From a bacterium (GTDB lineage: Bacteria > UBA4055), in contig JAKQBN010000020.1 in assembly GCA_029559475.1 (NCBI GenBank), forward strand, positions 1 through 17,883: DNA of 17,883 bases, read 5' to 3'. The position numbers and the translations under genes are program-made. Every line of letters begins with the position of its first letter. Position 1 is the stretch's first letter. This document shows, piece after piece, positions 1 to 7,207 of the stretch. A model generated the notes under the pieces. It saw only the letters and a program-made list of their open reading frames with translations, searched no databases and was not told the DNA's origin.

Positions 1-26
1 AGCAATACGGAAAATATTCTTTTCAT
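1..26 (-). CDS. 5' end of a probable exported protein, running off the left edge (partial)
   Basis: On the minus strand an ATG at 26-24 opens MKRIFSVL and runs off the window. It is preceded by AGGCGG (34-39) with a 7-base spacer, a good ribosome binding site. Lys-Arg followed by hydrophobic residues is how a signal peptide or membrane anchor begins. It has the same direction as the polysaccharide genes but lies about 580 bases from the last of them and has its own promoter-like sequence at 106-134. Only eight codons are visible, so no function can be given, and a chance start cannot be excluded. Confidence 0.42.
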
Positions 27-105
27 TTTTGATCCGCCTGAAAATTATTAGTTATACCGCATATGAACCGGTCGTTTTTTTACTCACGTTCATAATTAGT
101 GAACA

Positions 106-134
106 AATATAATAATTTAATATAGACTAGTCAA
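106..134 (-). promoter_or_regulatory. Sigma70-like promoter for the left-edge gene
   Basis: Read on the minus strand, TTGACT (134-129), a 17-base spacer and TATATT (111-106) form a near-consensus pair. Transcription would start near 99 and give a leader of about 70 bases before the ATG at 26. The -10 also reads TATATTTG, which fits the TAnnTTTG element known from Bacteroidota. The region is AT-rich, so chance matches are possible. Confidence 0.42.
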
Positions 135-185
135 TTCTAAAGTCATTTGTGTGATTTAAATATATATGCTCGACATAACTTCATC

Positions 186-374
186 TCAAACCGGACACTG
201 CTTCATCAGGCCGATCGATATTTTACGGCTGATTTCATACCGGCGGGTGAAGAGGTGTAAACGTGATCCGTTTTTATATGAATTATGTATCGCTCCATCA
301 CCTGTAAAGGAAATAGTCGAGTTATAGATTTTGATAAGCAGTAACGCATTCTCGTTTTGTGTTTTGAACGAGCC
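186..374 (-). pseudogene. Start-less 62-codon open frame, possible gene remnant or repeat
   Basis: Between an in-frame TAA (377-375) and a TGA (188-186) the minus strand is open for 62 codons with no ATG, GTG or TTG near its beginning. The translation looks protein-like, ends in GLMKQCPV and contains the basic stretch GSRLHLFTRRYEISRKI. I do not recognise it. A stem ATCA(G)GCCG/CGGCTGAT with one bulged base spans 205-233, and a second, CTCGTT/AACGAG, spans 351-372. It may be the 3' end of a decayed gene, an interspersed repeat, or chance. No ribosome binding site serves this frame. Confidence 0.22.
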
Positions 375-467
375 TTATATCCGGAGAAAAAATATCAAAG
401 ATCGTGCCGGTATGGTTAATCTCCAAATCATCATATGATTAATGCCGATATTTTTTTGGAGGATGAT

Positions 468-527
468 ATGCGAGTGATATTAATACCGGCTTTAGCCGAT
501 TGTGAACTGCTTAGAAAAATGATATGA
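468..527 (+). CDS. Possible 19-codon small ORF
   Basis: ATG at 468 follows GGAGG (458-462) by 5 bases, one of the better ribosome binding sites in the window. The frame encodes MRVILIPALADCELLRKMI and then TGA. It continues past two more in-frame TGA codons without becoming a recognisable protein. It may be a short peptide, the remains of a longer gene, or chance. No homology is recognised. Confidence 0.15.
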   Translation: MRVILIPALADCELLRKMI

Positions 528-609
528 CGAGACAATATTGAACTAATGGATATAGGATGAGATCCAGAATGACTTTATATCGGGTATTGTAATATAATAA
601 AACCGGTAA

Positions 610-1716
610 CTATTTAAAAAACGCCCTGATCTTATCGCAAACATAAATAATATCTTCCTCGGATATCTGTTCGGACATCGGAAGCGAAAGTATCTCGTTA
701 GAAAGCTTTTCGCTAACAGGAAAATCACCTTCTTTGTATCCCATGAATTTATACGAATGCTGCAGATGACACGGAATAGGATAATGAATACCTGTCTGAA
801 TACCGTTCTCGTTGAGAAATTTATTCAGTTCATCCCTTCTCTTCGTCCTTATCACAAAAATATGATAAACGTGCTTGACGTTCTTACTCTCTTTAGGCAG
901 AACGATATCCTTCACACCGGCAAGATATTTCCTGTACAGATCAGCGTTCTTCCTTCTCTTATCCGTCCAAGACTCAATATACTTAAGCTTAACATCAAGG
1001 ATCGCGCCCTGTATCCCCTCGAGCCTGTAATTATGCCCGAGATACTCGTGATAGTATTTCTTAAAAGAACCGTGCTCTTTGATCGCCTGGATCCTTTTCC
1101 AGAATTCCTCGTTGCTGCAGATGACCGCGCCGCCTTCACCATAAGCACCGAGATTTTTGCCGGGATAAAAACTGAAACAGCCCGCGACACCGAAATTACC
1201 GACCTTTCTGCCTTCAAACTCAGCCATATGAGCCTGAGCGCAGTCCTCGACAATAGTAAGATTATATTTTTTAGCTATCTCCATTATCCTGCCCATCTGA
1301 GCCGGCTGCCCGTAAAGATGGACCGGCATAATAACTTTTGTCTTGGGAGTGATCGCCTTTTCGATCTTATCAGGATCTATATTAAAATCATCCTCCGAAC
1401 AGTCAACGAAAACGGGTTTTCCTCCCTGAAGGCTGACCGAAGCGGGTGTGGCTATGAACGTATTGGCGGGAATAATAACCTCGTCCCCCCTGCCAAGATT
1501 TATCGCCATAAAAACGATATGAAGCGCTGAAGTGCCGTTATTGATCCCGGAACAGAATTTCGCGCCGTGAATGTTAGCGAAATCCTCCTCGAATTTTTTT
1601 ACGAAGGGACCTCCCGCGAAAGCGCTCGCCAAAAGAACTTCCTGAATAGCATTATCGATCTCTGATTTTATAGACAAATACTGCGATTTAAGATCGACGA
1701 ATTTAATCTCTTTCAT
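610..1716 (-). CDS. DegT/DnrJ/EryC1/StrS-family PLP-dependent sugar aminotransferase
   Basis: 368 aa, the usual family length. It transfers an amino group, normally from glutamate, to a keto-sugar nucleotide using pyridoxal phosphate. The Schiff-base lysine is K187 in FYPGKNLGAYGEGG, with D158 and Q161 in VEDCAQAH for the PLP ring. NNGTSAL (59-65) is the phosphate-binding loop, and YGQPA (135-139) is typical of the sugar transaminases. The ATG overlaps the stop of the cupin gene as ATGA, so translation is coupled. With the dehydratase, cupin and acetyltransferase upstream it most likely makes an NDP-3-amino-3,6-dideoxyhexose (FdtB/QdtB role). The exact sugar isomer cannot be read from this protein. 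It is the last gene of the minus-strand run. Confidence 0.93.
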   Translation of the reverse strand: MKEIKFVDLKSQYLSIKSEIDNAIQEVLLASAFAGGPFVKKFEEDFANIHGAKFCSGINNGTSALHIVFMAINLGRGDEVIIPANTFIATPASVSLQGGKPVFVDCSEDDFNIDPDKIEKAITPKTKVIMPVHLYGQPAQMGRIMEIAKKYNLTIVEDCAQAHMAEFEGRKVGNFGVAGCFSFYPGKNLGAYGEGGAVICSNEEFWKRIQAIKEHGSFKKYYHEYLGHNYRLEGIQGAILDVKLKYIESWTDKRRKNADLYRKYLAGVKDIVLPKESKNVKHVYHIFVIRTKRRDELNKFLNENGIQTGIHYPIPCHLQHSYKFMGYKEGDFPVSEKLSNEILSLPMSEQISEEDIIYVCDKIRAFFK

Positions 1717-2105
1717 ATCTTTATCTCGTGTTTATACTGATCCGGACCCGAATGATCGTGAACCTGATCGCCCCACGCCAGAAGAACGACTTCCTCGTCT
1801 CCGATGTTAATAAAAGTATGTGCGTAATTAGGTTCGACCACCACTCTGTCGATATTCTGACCGTAACCATGAAGAATATACTCTTTTATTTCTCCGCCGC
1901 TAATGTGCTGTACAAGTACCTTGAGCTTGCCTTTCATAACGGCGAACACTTCAGTCTTATGCTCATGAAAATGATTTCCCCTGACTGTTCCGGGAGCTAT
2001 GGTCGAAGCGTATATCTGCCCTTTGAAATTAAGAAATTTCTCGTCCTCTCTTAAAAATTCGATAAGAAAGCCTCTTTCGTCACCGTGTTTAGGTATTGGA
2101 TCCAT
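1713..2105 (-). CDS. Cupin sugar-nucleotide isomerase/epimerase (FdtA/QdtA-like role, CapF-C/RmlC-like sequence)
   Basis: 130 aa, a single cupin domain. The first cupin motif is complete and metal-binding: Gly39, then H45, H47 and E52, then Gly59 (GTVRGNHFHEHKTE). The second motif has PNYAHTFIN with H96. It sits between a 4,6-dehydratase and an aminotransferase. There a 3,4-ketoisomerase is needed to move the keto group of NDP-4-keto-6-deoxyglucose to C3 before transamination, so that is the inferred role. The sequence looks closer to the metal-binding C-terminal cupin of CapF and RmlC-like proteins than to classical FdtA with its RGFHAHK motif, so an epimerase is the alternative. The start overlaps the dehydratase gene by 17 bases and its stop overlaps the next ATG. 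Confidence 0.82.
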   Translation of the reverse strand: MDPIPKHGDERGFLIEFLREDEKFLNFKGQIYASTIAPGTVRGNHFHEHKTEVFAVMKGKLKVLVQHISGGEIKEYILHGYGQNIDRVVVEPNYAHTFINIGDEEVVLLAWGDQVHDHSGPDQYKHEIKI

Positions 2106-3021
2106 ATTTTTCCTTATAGAATTTTATAACGTCGTCTATGGTGTCCTTTAGCCTCAGTCTTGATTTCCAGCCTGTTTTATCAAAGATCTTCTTCATCGAG
2201 ATCGCATACCTGAGGTCCTGCCCCCATCTGTTCTCAACGAACTGGATATTCGGTTTTAAACCCATGCGCTCATAAACAAGATTAACTATCTCAAGGTTGG
2301 ATATTTCATCGCCCGAGCAGATGTTATACACGTCATTATGAGCTTTATGCTCAATCAGGCTCAAGATAGCCTCGCAATGATCAATTACGTGGATCCAGGA
2401 ACGGATGTATGAGCCGTCCCCATGGATCGTCATCGGTCTGTTGTGCAGAGCACTCATTATCGTCTTTGGTATCAGCTTTTCCGGATACTGTCTTCTGCCG
2501 AAATTATTCGAACAGCGCGTCATAACAAAATCTATGCCGTATGTTCTGTTATAAGCGTAAACGAACTGCTCTGCGGCAGCTTTTGTGGCGGAATAAGGAT
2601 TACTCGGCTTTAAAGGATCGGTCTCGGTAAATTCACCTTTAGTTATATCGCCGTATACTTCGTCGGTCGATACCTGAACGAACAGAGGTCTGTCGAATTT
2701 TGCTTTCATTCTGACATGCTCAAGAAGATTATGAACTCCGTTCACGTTGGATTTAAAAAATATACCGCTGTTCTCAATTGAGTTATCTACAAAAGATTCA
2801 GCAGCGAAATTTACCAGCACGTCGCATTTAGGCAGATTTGTAATGTCGGAAATGTCCTCTTTCAGAAAGCTGTAGTTCGGATGTTTCTCGAATCCGATAT
2901 CCGACCATGATACGTAGGTCATTTTATCAATGTTAAGCACTCTGTAGCCTCTTTTCAGAAGTATCTCGATAAAATGGCTTCCTATGAATCCGCATCCTCC
3001 GGTAACTATAAAATCATACAT
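2089..3021 (-). CDS. NDP-glucose 4,6-dehydratase (RmlB family, divergent)
   Basis: 310 aa extended short-chain dehydrogenase that converts an NDP-glucose, usually dTDP-glucose, to the 4-keto-6-deoxy sugar with bound NAD. TGGCGFIG (7-14) binds NAD. STDEVYG (118-124) carries the dehydratase triad T119-D120-E121, and YSATK supplies Y143 and K147. SNNFGRRQYPEKLIP (171-185) matches the RmlB family. Three usually conserved positions differ: ESHVD is ESFVD (F77), RDW is RSW (S208) and GHD is GQD (Q268). Length is slightly below the roughly 330-360 aa norm. The gene starts 15 bases after the acetyltransferase stop, with AAGGG upstream. It supplies the intermediate for the cupin and aminotransferase. 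The nucleotide is presumed to be dTDP. Confidence 0.9.
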   Translation of the reverse strand: MYDFIVTGGCGFIGSHFIEILLKRGYRVLNIDKMTYVSWSDIGFEKHPNYSFLKEDISDITNLPKCDVLVNFAAESFVDNSIENSGIFFKSNVNGVHNLLEHVRMKAKFDRPLFVQVSTDEVYGDITKGEFTETDPLKPSNPYSATKAAAEQFVYAYNRTYGIDFVMTRCSNNFGRRQYPEKLIPKTIMSALHNRPMTIHGDGSYIRSWIHVIDHCEAILSLIEHKAHNDVYNICSGDEISNLEIVNLVYERMGLKPNIQFVENRWGQDLRYAISMKKIFDKTGWKSRLRLKDTIDDVIKFYKEKYGSNT

Positions 3022-3036
3022 ATAGAACCCTTATTT

Positions 3037-3600
3037 TTAAATTATTCTTTCGCATTTTTTTTCTTCGATCATATAAACTTTCCCGCATGCGCATCCGCTT
3101 CTGCCGCAGGCTGAATCTAGTTTTTCTCCGCATTCGCACACCCATGCTCTGATCTTGGCCGGGTTTCCATAAACAAGCGCGTGATCGGGTACGTTTTTCG
3201 TTATTACAGAACCTGCTCCTACCATTGAGTATCTGCCGATCGTTATTCCGCCGATAATGGTCGCATTCGCTCCTATTGTGGATCCTTCTTTGACAACTGT
3301 CTTCAGCTGTACGTAATCATGGGCTTTTGACCTGGGCTTCAGATCGTTCGTAAAAACCATATCGGGTCCCAGAAACACCCTGTCCTCAATAGTTACACCG
3401 TCCCAAACGGATATTCCGTTCTTGACAGTAACGTCATTTCCAATTATTACCTCATTTTCAATAAAACAGTGCTCGCCTATATTGCATCCGGAGCCTATCT
3501 TCGCGCCTTTCATAACATGCGTGAACGCCCAGATCCTTGTATGCTTTCCCACATTTGAACTTTCGCACCAGGCACGTTCATGAACAAAATGCTCTGACAT
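3037..3600 (-). CDS. Left-handed beta-helix sugar N-acetyltransferase with C-terminal cysteine cluster
   Basis: 187 aa. Hexapeptide repeats run from about residue 13 to 150 (for example IGSGCN, IGNDVTVKNG, IGANATIIGG, IGRYSMVGAG), forming the trimeric acyl-CoA-dependent fold. The VWDGVTIED...FLGPDMVFTND stretch (65-86) is the hallmark of amino-sugar N-acetyltransferases such as WbpD/WlbB and QdtC/FdtC. Given its neighbours it probably acetylates the 3-amino group of the NDP-3-amino-3,6-dideoxyhexose. The tail has C155, C157, C165, C170 and C172, a zinc-ribbon-like cluster. Its ATG overlaps the glycosylphosphotransferase stop by one base (TAATG), so the two are coupled. A UDP-linked amino sugar substrate cannot be excluded. 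Confidence 0.88.
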   Translation of the reverse strand: MSEHFVHERAWCESSNVGKHTRIWAFTHVMKGAKIGSGCNIGEHCFIENEVIIGNDVTVKNGISVWDGVTIEDRVFLGPDMVFTNDLKPRSKAHDYVQLKTVVKEGSTIGANATIIGGITIGRYSMVGAGSVITKNVPDHALVYGNPAKIRAWVCECGEKLDSACGRSGCACGKVYMIEEKKCERII

Positions 3601-5027
3601 TATTTCCCGCCCTTTCCGAATAGAACTACCGGTATTGTTTTTAATAATATTTCAAGATCGAGCATTGTCGTCCTGTTCTCGATATAATAAAAATCAAGCA
3701 CGATCTGATCTGTGAATTTGACTTCGTCCCTTCCTTTTATCTGCCATAATCCCGTCATACCCGGAAGAACGCTGAACCTTTTCTTCTGCCAGTTCCTCAT
3801 GTGCTCATACTCGTAAGGAACATTAGGCCTGGGTCCGACCATGCTCATATCTCCAACAAGAACATTCCACAGCTGCGGAAATTCGTCTATCGAATATTTG
3901 CGCATGAATTTTCCTAAAGGAGTGATCCTCGGATCGTCAACCAGCTTCGTCGTAGCTTCATTTTTGATTATCATTTCCTTTACTTTATCTTCGTGAAGCT
4001 TCTTGCTCGTATTATGGTACATCGACCTGAATTTGAGCATATAGAATATTTTTTCATCCTTACCGACGACTTTGGCTTTGTAGAATCCCGGCCCGCTTGA
4101 AGTAGTTCTTACAGCGAGATAGATAGCCAGCCACACCGGGAAGAAAGCGGTTATGAAAAAAAGCGATCCGAATATATCAATAATCCTTTTTACGATATCA
4201 TAATATGTTCTTGCTTTAGTCGGAACAACTCTAAACGTTGAAGTGGAAGATATCTGCTCGACAGACAGGCGTTCGTTCACGATCTCGTATAAAGATGAAT
4301 CAACATGAACAGGTTTATTTATGCTTATGCAGTGATCGATAATAGCCTGCAGTTTTTCTTCATTTATTTTCTTTATGAAAATGAAAACATCGTTTACTTT
4401 GTGCTCTTTAACAACCTCGGAAAGTTTTGTGACATCGCCCAGAACCGGTATCCCGTCATACACTTTTCCCTGCTTTAATGGATCGTCATCAAGAAATCCG
4501 ACAACTTTATAATAATTCGCTTTATCCTTCAAAATCGCCGCGACTTTCTCTCTCGCTTTTTCACCCGCACCGAGAACAAGCATATTTACGCTTAGTTTGC
4601 CTTCTTTTACTAGAGTAAAATAAGCTCTCGGAATTATAATTACTCTTGTTATCAGCAGAACTCCGAAAAGTATCAGATAAGTTTCGATCACGAATGACCT
4701 GCTAAGAGTAACTTCAGGGAATTTCATAAAGAAAGCAAAATAGATGTGGAGCGTCATGCTTAGAATAAGACATTTAATGAGTACGACAATGTGCCTTGAT
4801 CTGTTAAGGAACACCTGATATCTGTACATTCCGTTGAATTTAAAGATGAAGATCATCGCAATAAGAAGGAAAGCAAAGCTCGAATAATACCTTTCGGCCA
4901 TATCGGCAAATCTGTAAGGTCTTCCGTTAATAAGCATAAGATATAATAAAACCGACGTTATGACTATGTCATGAACTGCAAATACAAGCTTATGTACCGG
5001 GATCAACCGTCTTATATACCCGAGCAA
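3600..5027 (-). CDS. Polyprenyl-phosphate glycosylphosphotransferase (WbaP/WcaJ type)
   Basis: 475 aa integral membrane enzyme that transfers a sugar-1-phosphate to undecaprenyl phosphate and so starts repeat-unit synthesis. Four N-terminal membrane segments lie near 14-33, 50-65, 80-101 and 113-133. A Rossmann-like domain follows with VLGAGEKARE (151-160). A membrane helix at about 283-305 leads into the catalytic domain: KFRSM (332-336), DDPRITPLG (364-372), catalytic Asp-Glu in SIDEFPQLWNVL (379-390), and MVGPRP (396-401). The start is TTG at 5027. An in-frame TAA lies two codons upstream, and AGGGGAGGGG (5036-5045) sits 8 bases before the TTG, a very strong ribosome binding site. The beta-helix gene ends 92 bases upstream with no clear terminator. 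Confidence 0.95.
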   Translation of the reverse strand: MLGYIRRLIPVHKLVFAVHDIVITSVLLYLMLINGRPYRFADMAERYYSSFAFLLIAMIFIFKFNGMYRYQVFLNRSRHIVVLIKCLILSMTLHIYFAFFMKFPEVTLSRSFVIETYLILFGVLLITRVIIIPRAYFTLVKEGKLSVNMLVLGAGEKAREKVAAILKDKANYYKVVGFLDDDPLKQGKVYDGIPVLGDVTKLSEVVKEHKVNDVFIFIKKINEEKLQAIIDHCISINKPVHVDSSLYEIVNERLSVEQISSTSTFRVVPTKARTYYDIVKRIIDIFGSLFFITAFFPVWLAIYLAVRTTSSGPGFYKAKVVGKDEKIFYMLKFRSMYHNTSKKLHEDKVKEMIIKNEATTKLVDDPRITPLGKFMRKYSIDEFPQLWNVLVGDMSMVGPRPNVPYEYEHMRNWQKKRFSVLPGMTGLWQIKGRDEVKFTDQIVLDFYYIENRTTMLDLEILLKTIPVVLFGKGGK

Positions 5028-5045
5028 ACCTTAAACCCCTCCCCT
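5027..5045 (-). promoter_or_regulatory. Strong Shine-Dalgarno that decides a TTG start
   Basis: AGGGGAGGGG on the minus strand (5045-5036) lies 8 bases before TTG (5027-5025). The codon before the TTG is GGT and the one before that is TAA (5033-5031), so no start further upstream is possible. No ATG or GTG occurs in frame nearby; the next ATG is at residue 31, inside the first membrane segment. Confidence 0.7.
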
Positions 5046-5049
5046 GTAA

Positions 5050-5064
5050 ACGGATTTTGTCCGT
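5050..5064. other. Short hairpin ACGGA-ttttg-TCCGT
   Basis: A perfect 5-bp stem with a 5-base loop lies just upstream of the strong ribosome binding site of the glycosylphosphotransferase gene. It is too short and lacks the T-tract of an intrinsic terminator. It could affect translation initiation, or it could be chance. Confidence 0.2.
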
Positions 5065-5119
5065 GAGAGAAAATAAGAAAATCGGATTTAATTGGCAAGC
5101 GGAAAAATAAGGTGTAAAT

Positions 5120-7123
5120 CTATCTGATTCTATTTTCAATGTCGATTTTCGTTCCCCATCCTGTCCAGAACTTGATCTGCCGGAGAAACTTAAATTTATT
5201 TTTATCTATCAAATTTCTGACTTTTTTATCGACCCTGCCGCCGCATCTCATATCCTTTACATCGGAAGCATGAAAAAAGATCGCCGCGTTTTTTATCAGG
5301 CTGTCGGGTATATTATTGCAGAAAAAATCATCATTCCCAGTTAGATTCGTAACCAGATTATCCGTTAAATTCTGCCAAGTACTGAATTTAAATGAAAATT
5401 TATTTTTGCCGGCGTCAGGTATAAAAACATTATCTTTTACAAGATTATTTCCAGGCTTAACATACACTATCCCGTTTTTCTTGTTTTTATAATACAATAG
5501 CCCTTCTTTTTTATCCCATGTATATCCTTTCGGGATCGAATCGAGCTTATCCGGATCGAATTCAGGATCATTATCAGGATTTAACCGCCCGCCGTTTAAT
5601 ATCGCACCTGCGTGATTTATATGAAACTCATAATTAGCATTCTTTTCAGTTCTGTTGAACATTACGGTATCTGATCGCGAATTCTGTATATAAATACCAC
5701 CCCCGCAGTCAGTTACATAATTGCTGTCTACTCTAAAATTTAGTGATAATTCGTCAAGATAAATTCCGCTTGAATGGTTGTACGAGCCTGTTGTTCCGTC
5801 TGCATTTCCATACGCTTTTCTGACAATATTTTTCCTGATTATTTTATTTTTATCGCCTTCGATATAATGCCATGTGTATATTGCTCCGCCGTCAGCCATA
5901 ACCTGAACCGTATTTTCTACGGTGTTGCCGATAACTTTGCAGCCGCTGGAACCAAAAAATCTTATGCCTGAATAACCGGTGTTGGAAATATGATTATCCC
6001 TTATCGTATTATCTTTCCCTCTTAAATCTATTCCGCACAGGTTATTGTAACCTCTGCTTTCGCACCCGAGGGTCATACCGACTGAATCTATCGAGTTATT
6101 CGCGATTAAAATGCTGTCGCCATTTAATTTTACTCCGAAAGAACGGATGTTTTTCAACGTGTTTTTTAAAATATTGATTTTATCGCTCTTAGGATTTTTA
6201 TTAAAAATTCCGTAAACACAGTTTTTGATAACGCAGTTCAAAACCTTAATGTTTTCGGATTCCTCTATCGCAATTCCTGTTTTGCAGTTTACGAATTCGA
6301 TATTCTCAACAGTAATATTTCTTTTTTGGACTATTTTCAATCCGATATTTCTCTCACTTGCACCTGAAATGTAAATCACGCATCTCTCTACACCCGGAGA
6401 AAAGTATAGTATTCTTTTTTCATTGTCGAAATACCATTCTCCTACTTTATCAAGTGCTTCACAGCTGTTCTGAATGAAATAGCCGTAATTTTTTCTGAAA
6501 GGATCCTGCAAAGGTTCTGTCATTGTGTATCCATCGGAATCGTTTTGAAAATTTCTAACTTCATAAGACCAGTTCTGAGTTTTCGTAACCAGTTCAGCCT
6601 TCTTCCCCCAATCTGCCTTATTTGAAAAATCATAGAATTTCAGATTTGGCTGAGCAGCATCAACACTGTCGATCTTAAAAAATCCGGTAAAAGAATTTTT
6701 CTGACCTGTAACTACTGTTTCATCTGCATCGGGCTCCCTTGCCAAAGTCAGCATTTGCTCTCCGGCATAAACATTTCCTGCATTTTCAAGTTGCGGTATG
6801 TGTATTTGATAGAATTTTACACCGTTTATGATCTCGGAATCAATCCATCCTGCCGAATCAAAATCAAAATGAAAAACGCTGCCGTCAATCACAGGCTTAG
6901 GCAAATTTGTATCTCCGACTGCGCCGATATATTTAATATTGATCAATGAATCGGATGTCAGATCGTTATTTGTAAAATATCTTTCACCTCTAACATAGAA
7001 AAGGCTGTCGTTAGATATGTATCTTTTTAAAACGACAGCTTTCACCGGTGAATTAACAACATTCGTCAGATAACATCCTGTCAAAAAAATAAAAACAGTA
7101 AAATGGAGATAAGCGAATTTCAT
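5120..7123 (-). CDS. Right-handed parallel beta-helix lipoprotein, possible polysaccharide-acting enzyme
   Basis: 667 aa. The N-terminus is a lipoprotein signal: a hydrophobic stretch then FLTGC with the lipidated cysteine at C17. Residues 75-260 form a beta-rich domain with LAREP (127-131) and EWYFDNEKRILYFSP (229-243). These phrases are common in the leading part of beta-helix glycoside hydrolases, lyases and epimerases. Parallel beta-helix repeats run from about 265 to 510, with DGGAIYTWH (411-419), SGIYLDE (452-458) and GGGIYIQNS (474-482). Such proteins act on or bind polysaccharides outside the cytoplasm. Placed next to the glycosylphosphotransferase, it may trim, epimerise or cleave the glycan made here. 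No catalytic residues are assigned. There is no clear Shine-Dalgarno before the ATG at 7123. Confidence 0.85.
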   Translation of the reverse strand: MKFAYLHFTVFIFLTGCYLTNVVNSPVKAVVLKRYISNDSLFYVRGERYFTNNDLTSDSLINIKYIGAVGDTNLPKPVIDGSVFHFDFDSAGWIDSEIINGVKFYQIHIPQLENAGNVYAGEQMLTLAREPDADETVVTGQKNSFTGFFKIDSVDAAQPNLKFYDFSNKADWGKKAELVTKTQNWSYEVRNFQNDSDGYTMTEPLQDPFRKNYGYFIQNSCEALDKVGEWYFDNEKRILYFSPGVERCVIYISGASERNIGLKIVQKRNITVENIEFVNCKTGIAIEESENIKVLNCVIKNCVYGIFNKNPKSDKINILKNTLKNIRSFGVKLNGDSILIANNSIDSVGMTLGCESRGYNNLCGIDLRGKDNTIRDNHISNTGYSGIRFFGSSGCKVIGNTVENTVQVMADGGAIYTWHYIEGDKNKIIRKNIVRKAYGNADGTTGSYNHSSGIYLDELSLNFRVDSNYVTDCGGGIYIQNSRSDTVMFNRTEKNANYEFHINHAGAILNGGRLNPDNDPEFDPDKLDSIPKGYTWDKKEGLLYYKNKKNGIVYVKPGNNLVKDNVFIPDAGKNKFSFKFSTWQNLTDNLVTNLTGNDDFFCNNIPDSLIKNAAIFFHASDVKDMRCGGRVDKKVRNLIDKNKFKFLRQIKFWTGWGTKIDIENRIR

Positions 7124-7156
7124 TTCAAAAAACTAAGAAAACCCGAGCGATACTGC

Positions 7157-7180
7157 AAGTAATATTTTTTAAAAATACTT
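7157..7180. repeat. AT-rich imperfect inverted repeat in the divergent intergenic region
   Basis: AAGTAATATTTTT is followed by AAAAATACTT, which pairs with it apart from a two-base bulge. It lies between the divergent genes, within the leader of the beta-helix mRNA. It could be an operator or a weak hairpin, or a by-product of AT-rich sequence. Confidence 0.25.
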
Positions 7181-7207
7181 GTTTTTATATTAGAATGAAT
7201 ATATATT
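7179..7207 (+). promoter_or_regulatory. Possible promoter for the three-gene secreted cassette
   Basis: TTGTTT (7179-7184), a 17-base spacer and TATATT (7202-7207) lie about 47 bases before the ATG at 7254. The -10 is the same as in the candidates before the antitoxin and the left-edge gene. Confidence 0.35.

Larger units (their letters stand above)
27..609. other. Non-coding interval between degT-family gene and left-edge gene
   Basis: About 580 bases hold no intact gene on either strand. Visible within it are the promoter-like pair at 106-134, the start-less frame at 186-374 with its two hairpins, and the weak small ORF at 468-527. None of the hairpins is followed by a T-tract, so no convincing intrinsic terminator for the gene ending at 610 is seen. 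Confidence 0.6.

Noticed and set aside
1-51. Plus-strand 3' end of a gene (open frame ending at TAG, 49-51)
   Set aside because: The opposite strand has a ribosome binding site, start codon and promoter over the same bases, which explains the region better; 16 codons alone are not evidence.
351-372. CTCGTT/AACGAG hairpin as an intrinsic terminator
   Set aside because: No T-tract follows on either strand and the loop is 10 bases; it is mentioned only as part of the interval.
487-498. CGGC-TTTA-GCCG hairpin as a terminator for the aminotransferase operon
   Set aside because: Only a 4-bp stem with no T-run in the direction of transcription.
468-609. Reading TGA as Trp would extend the small ORF at 468 to a longer protein-like frame
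   Set aside because: Several genes here end in TGA inside ATGA overlaps with correct family C-termini, so TGA is a stop in this genome.
757-1530. A 257-codon open frame on the plus strand opposite the aminotransferase gene
   Set aside because: It is wholly antisense to a gene with all family motifs, has no ribosome binding site, and its translation shows no recognisable domain.
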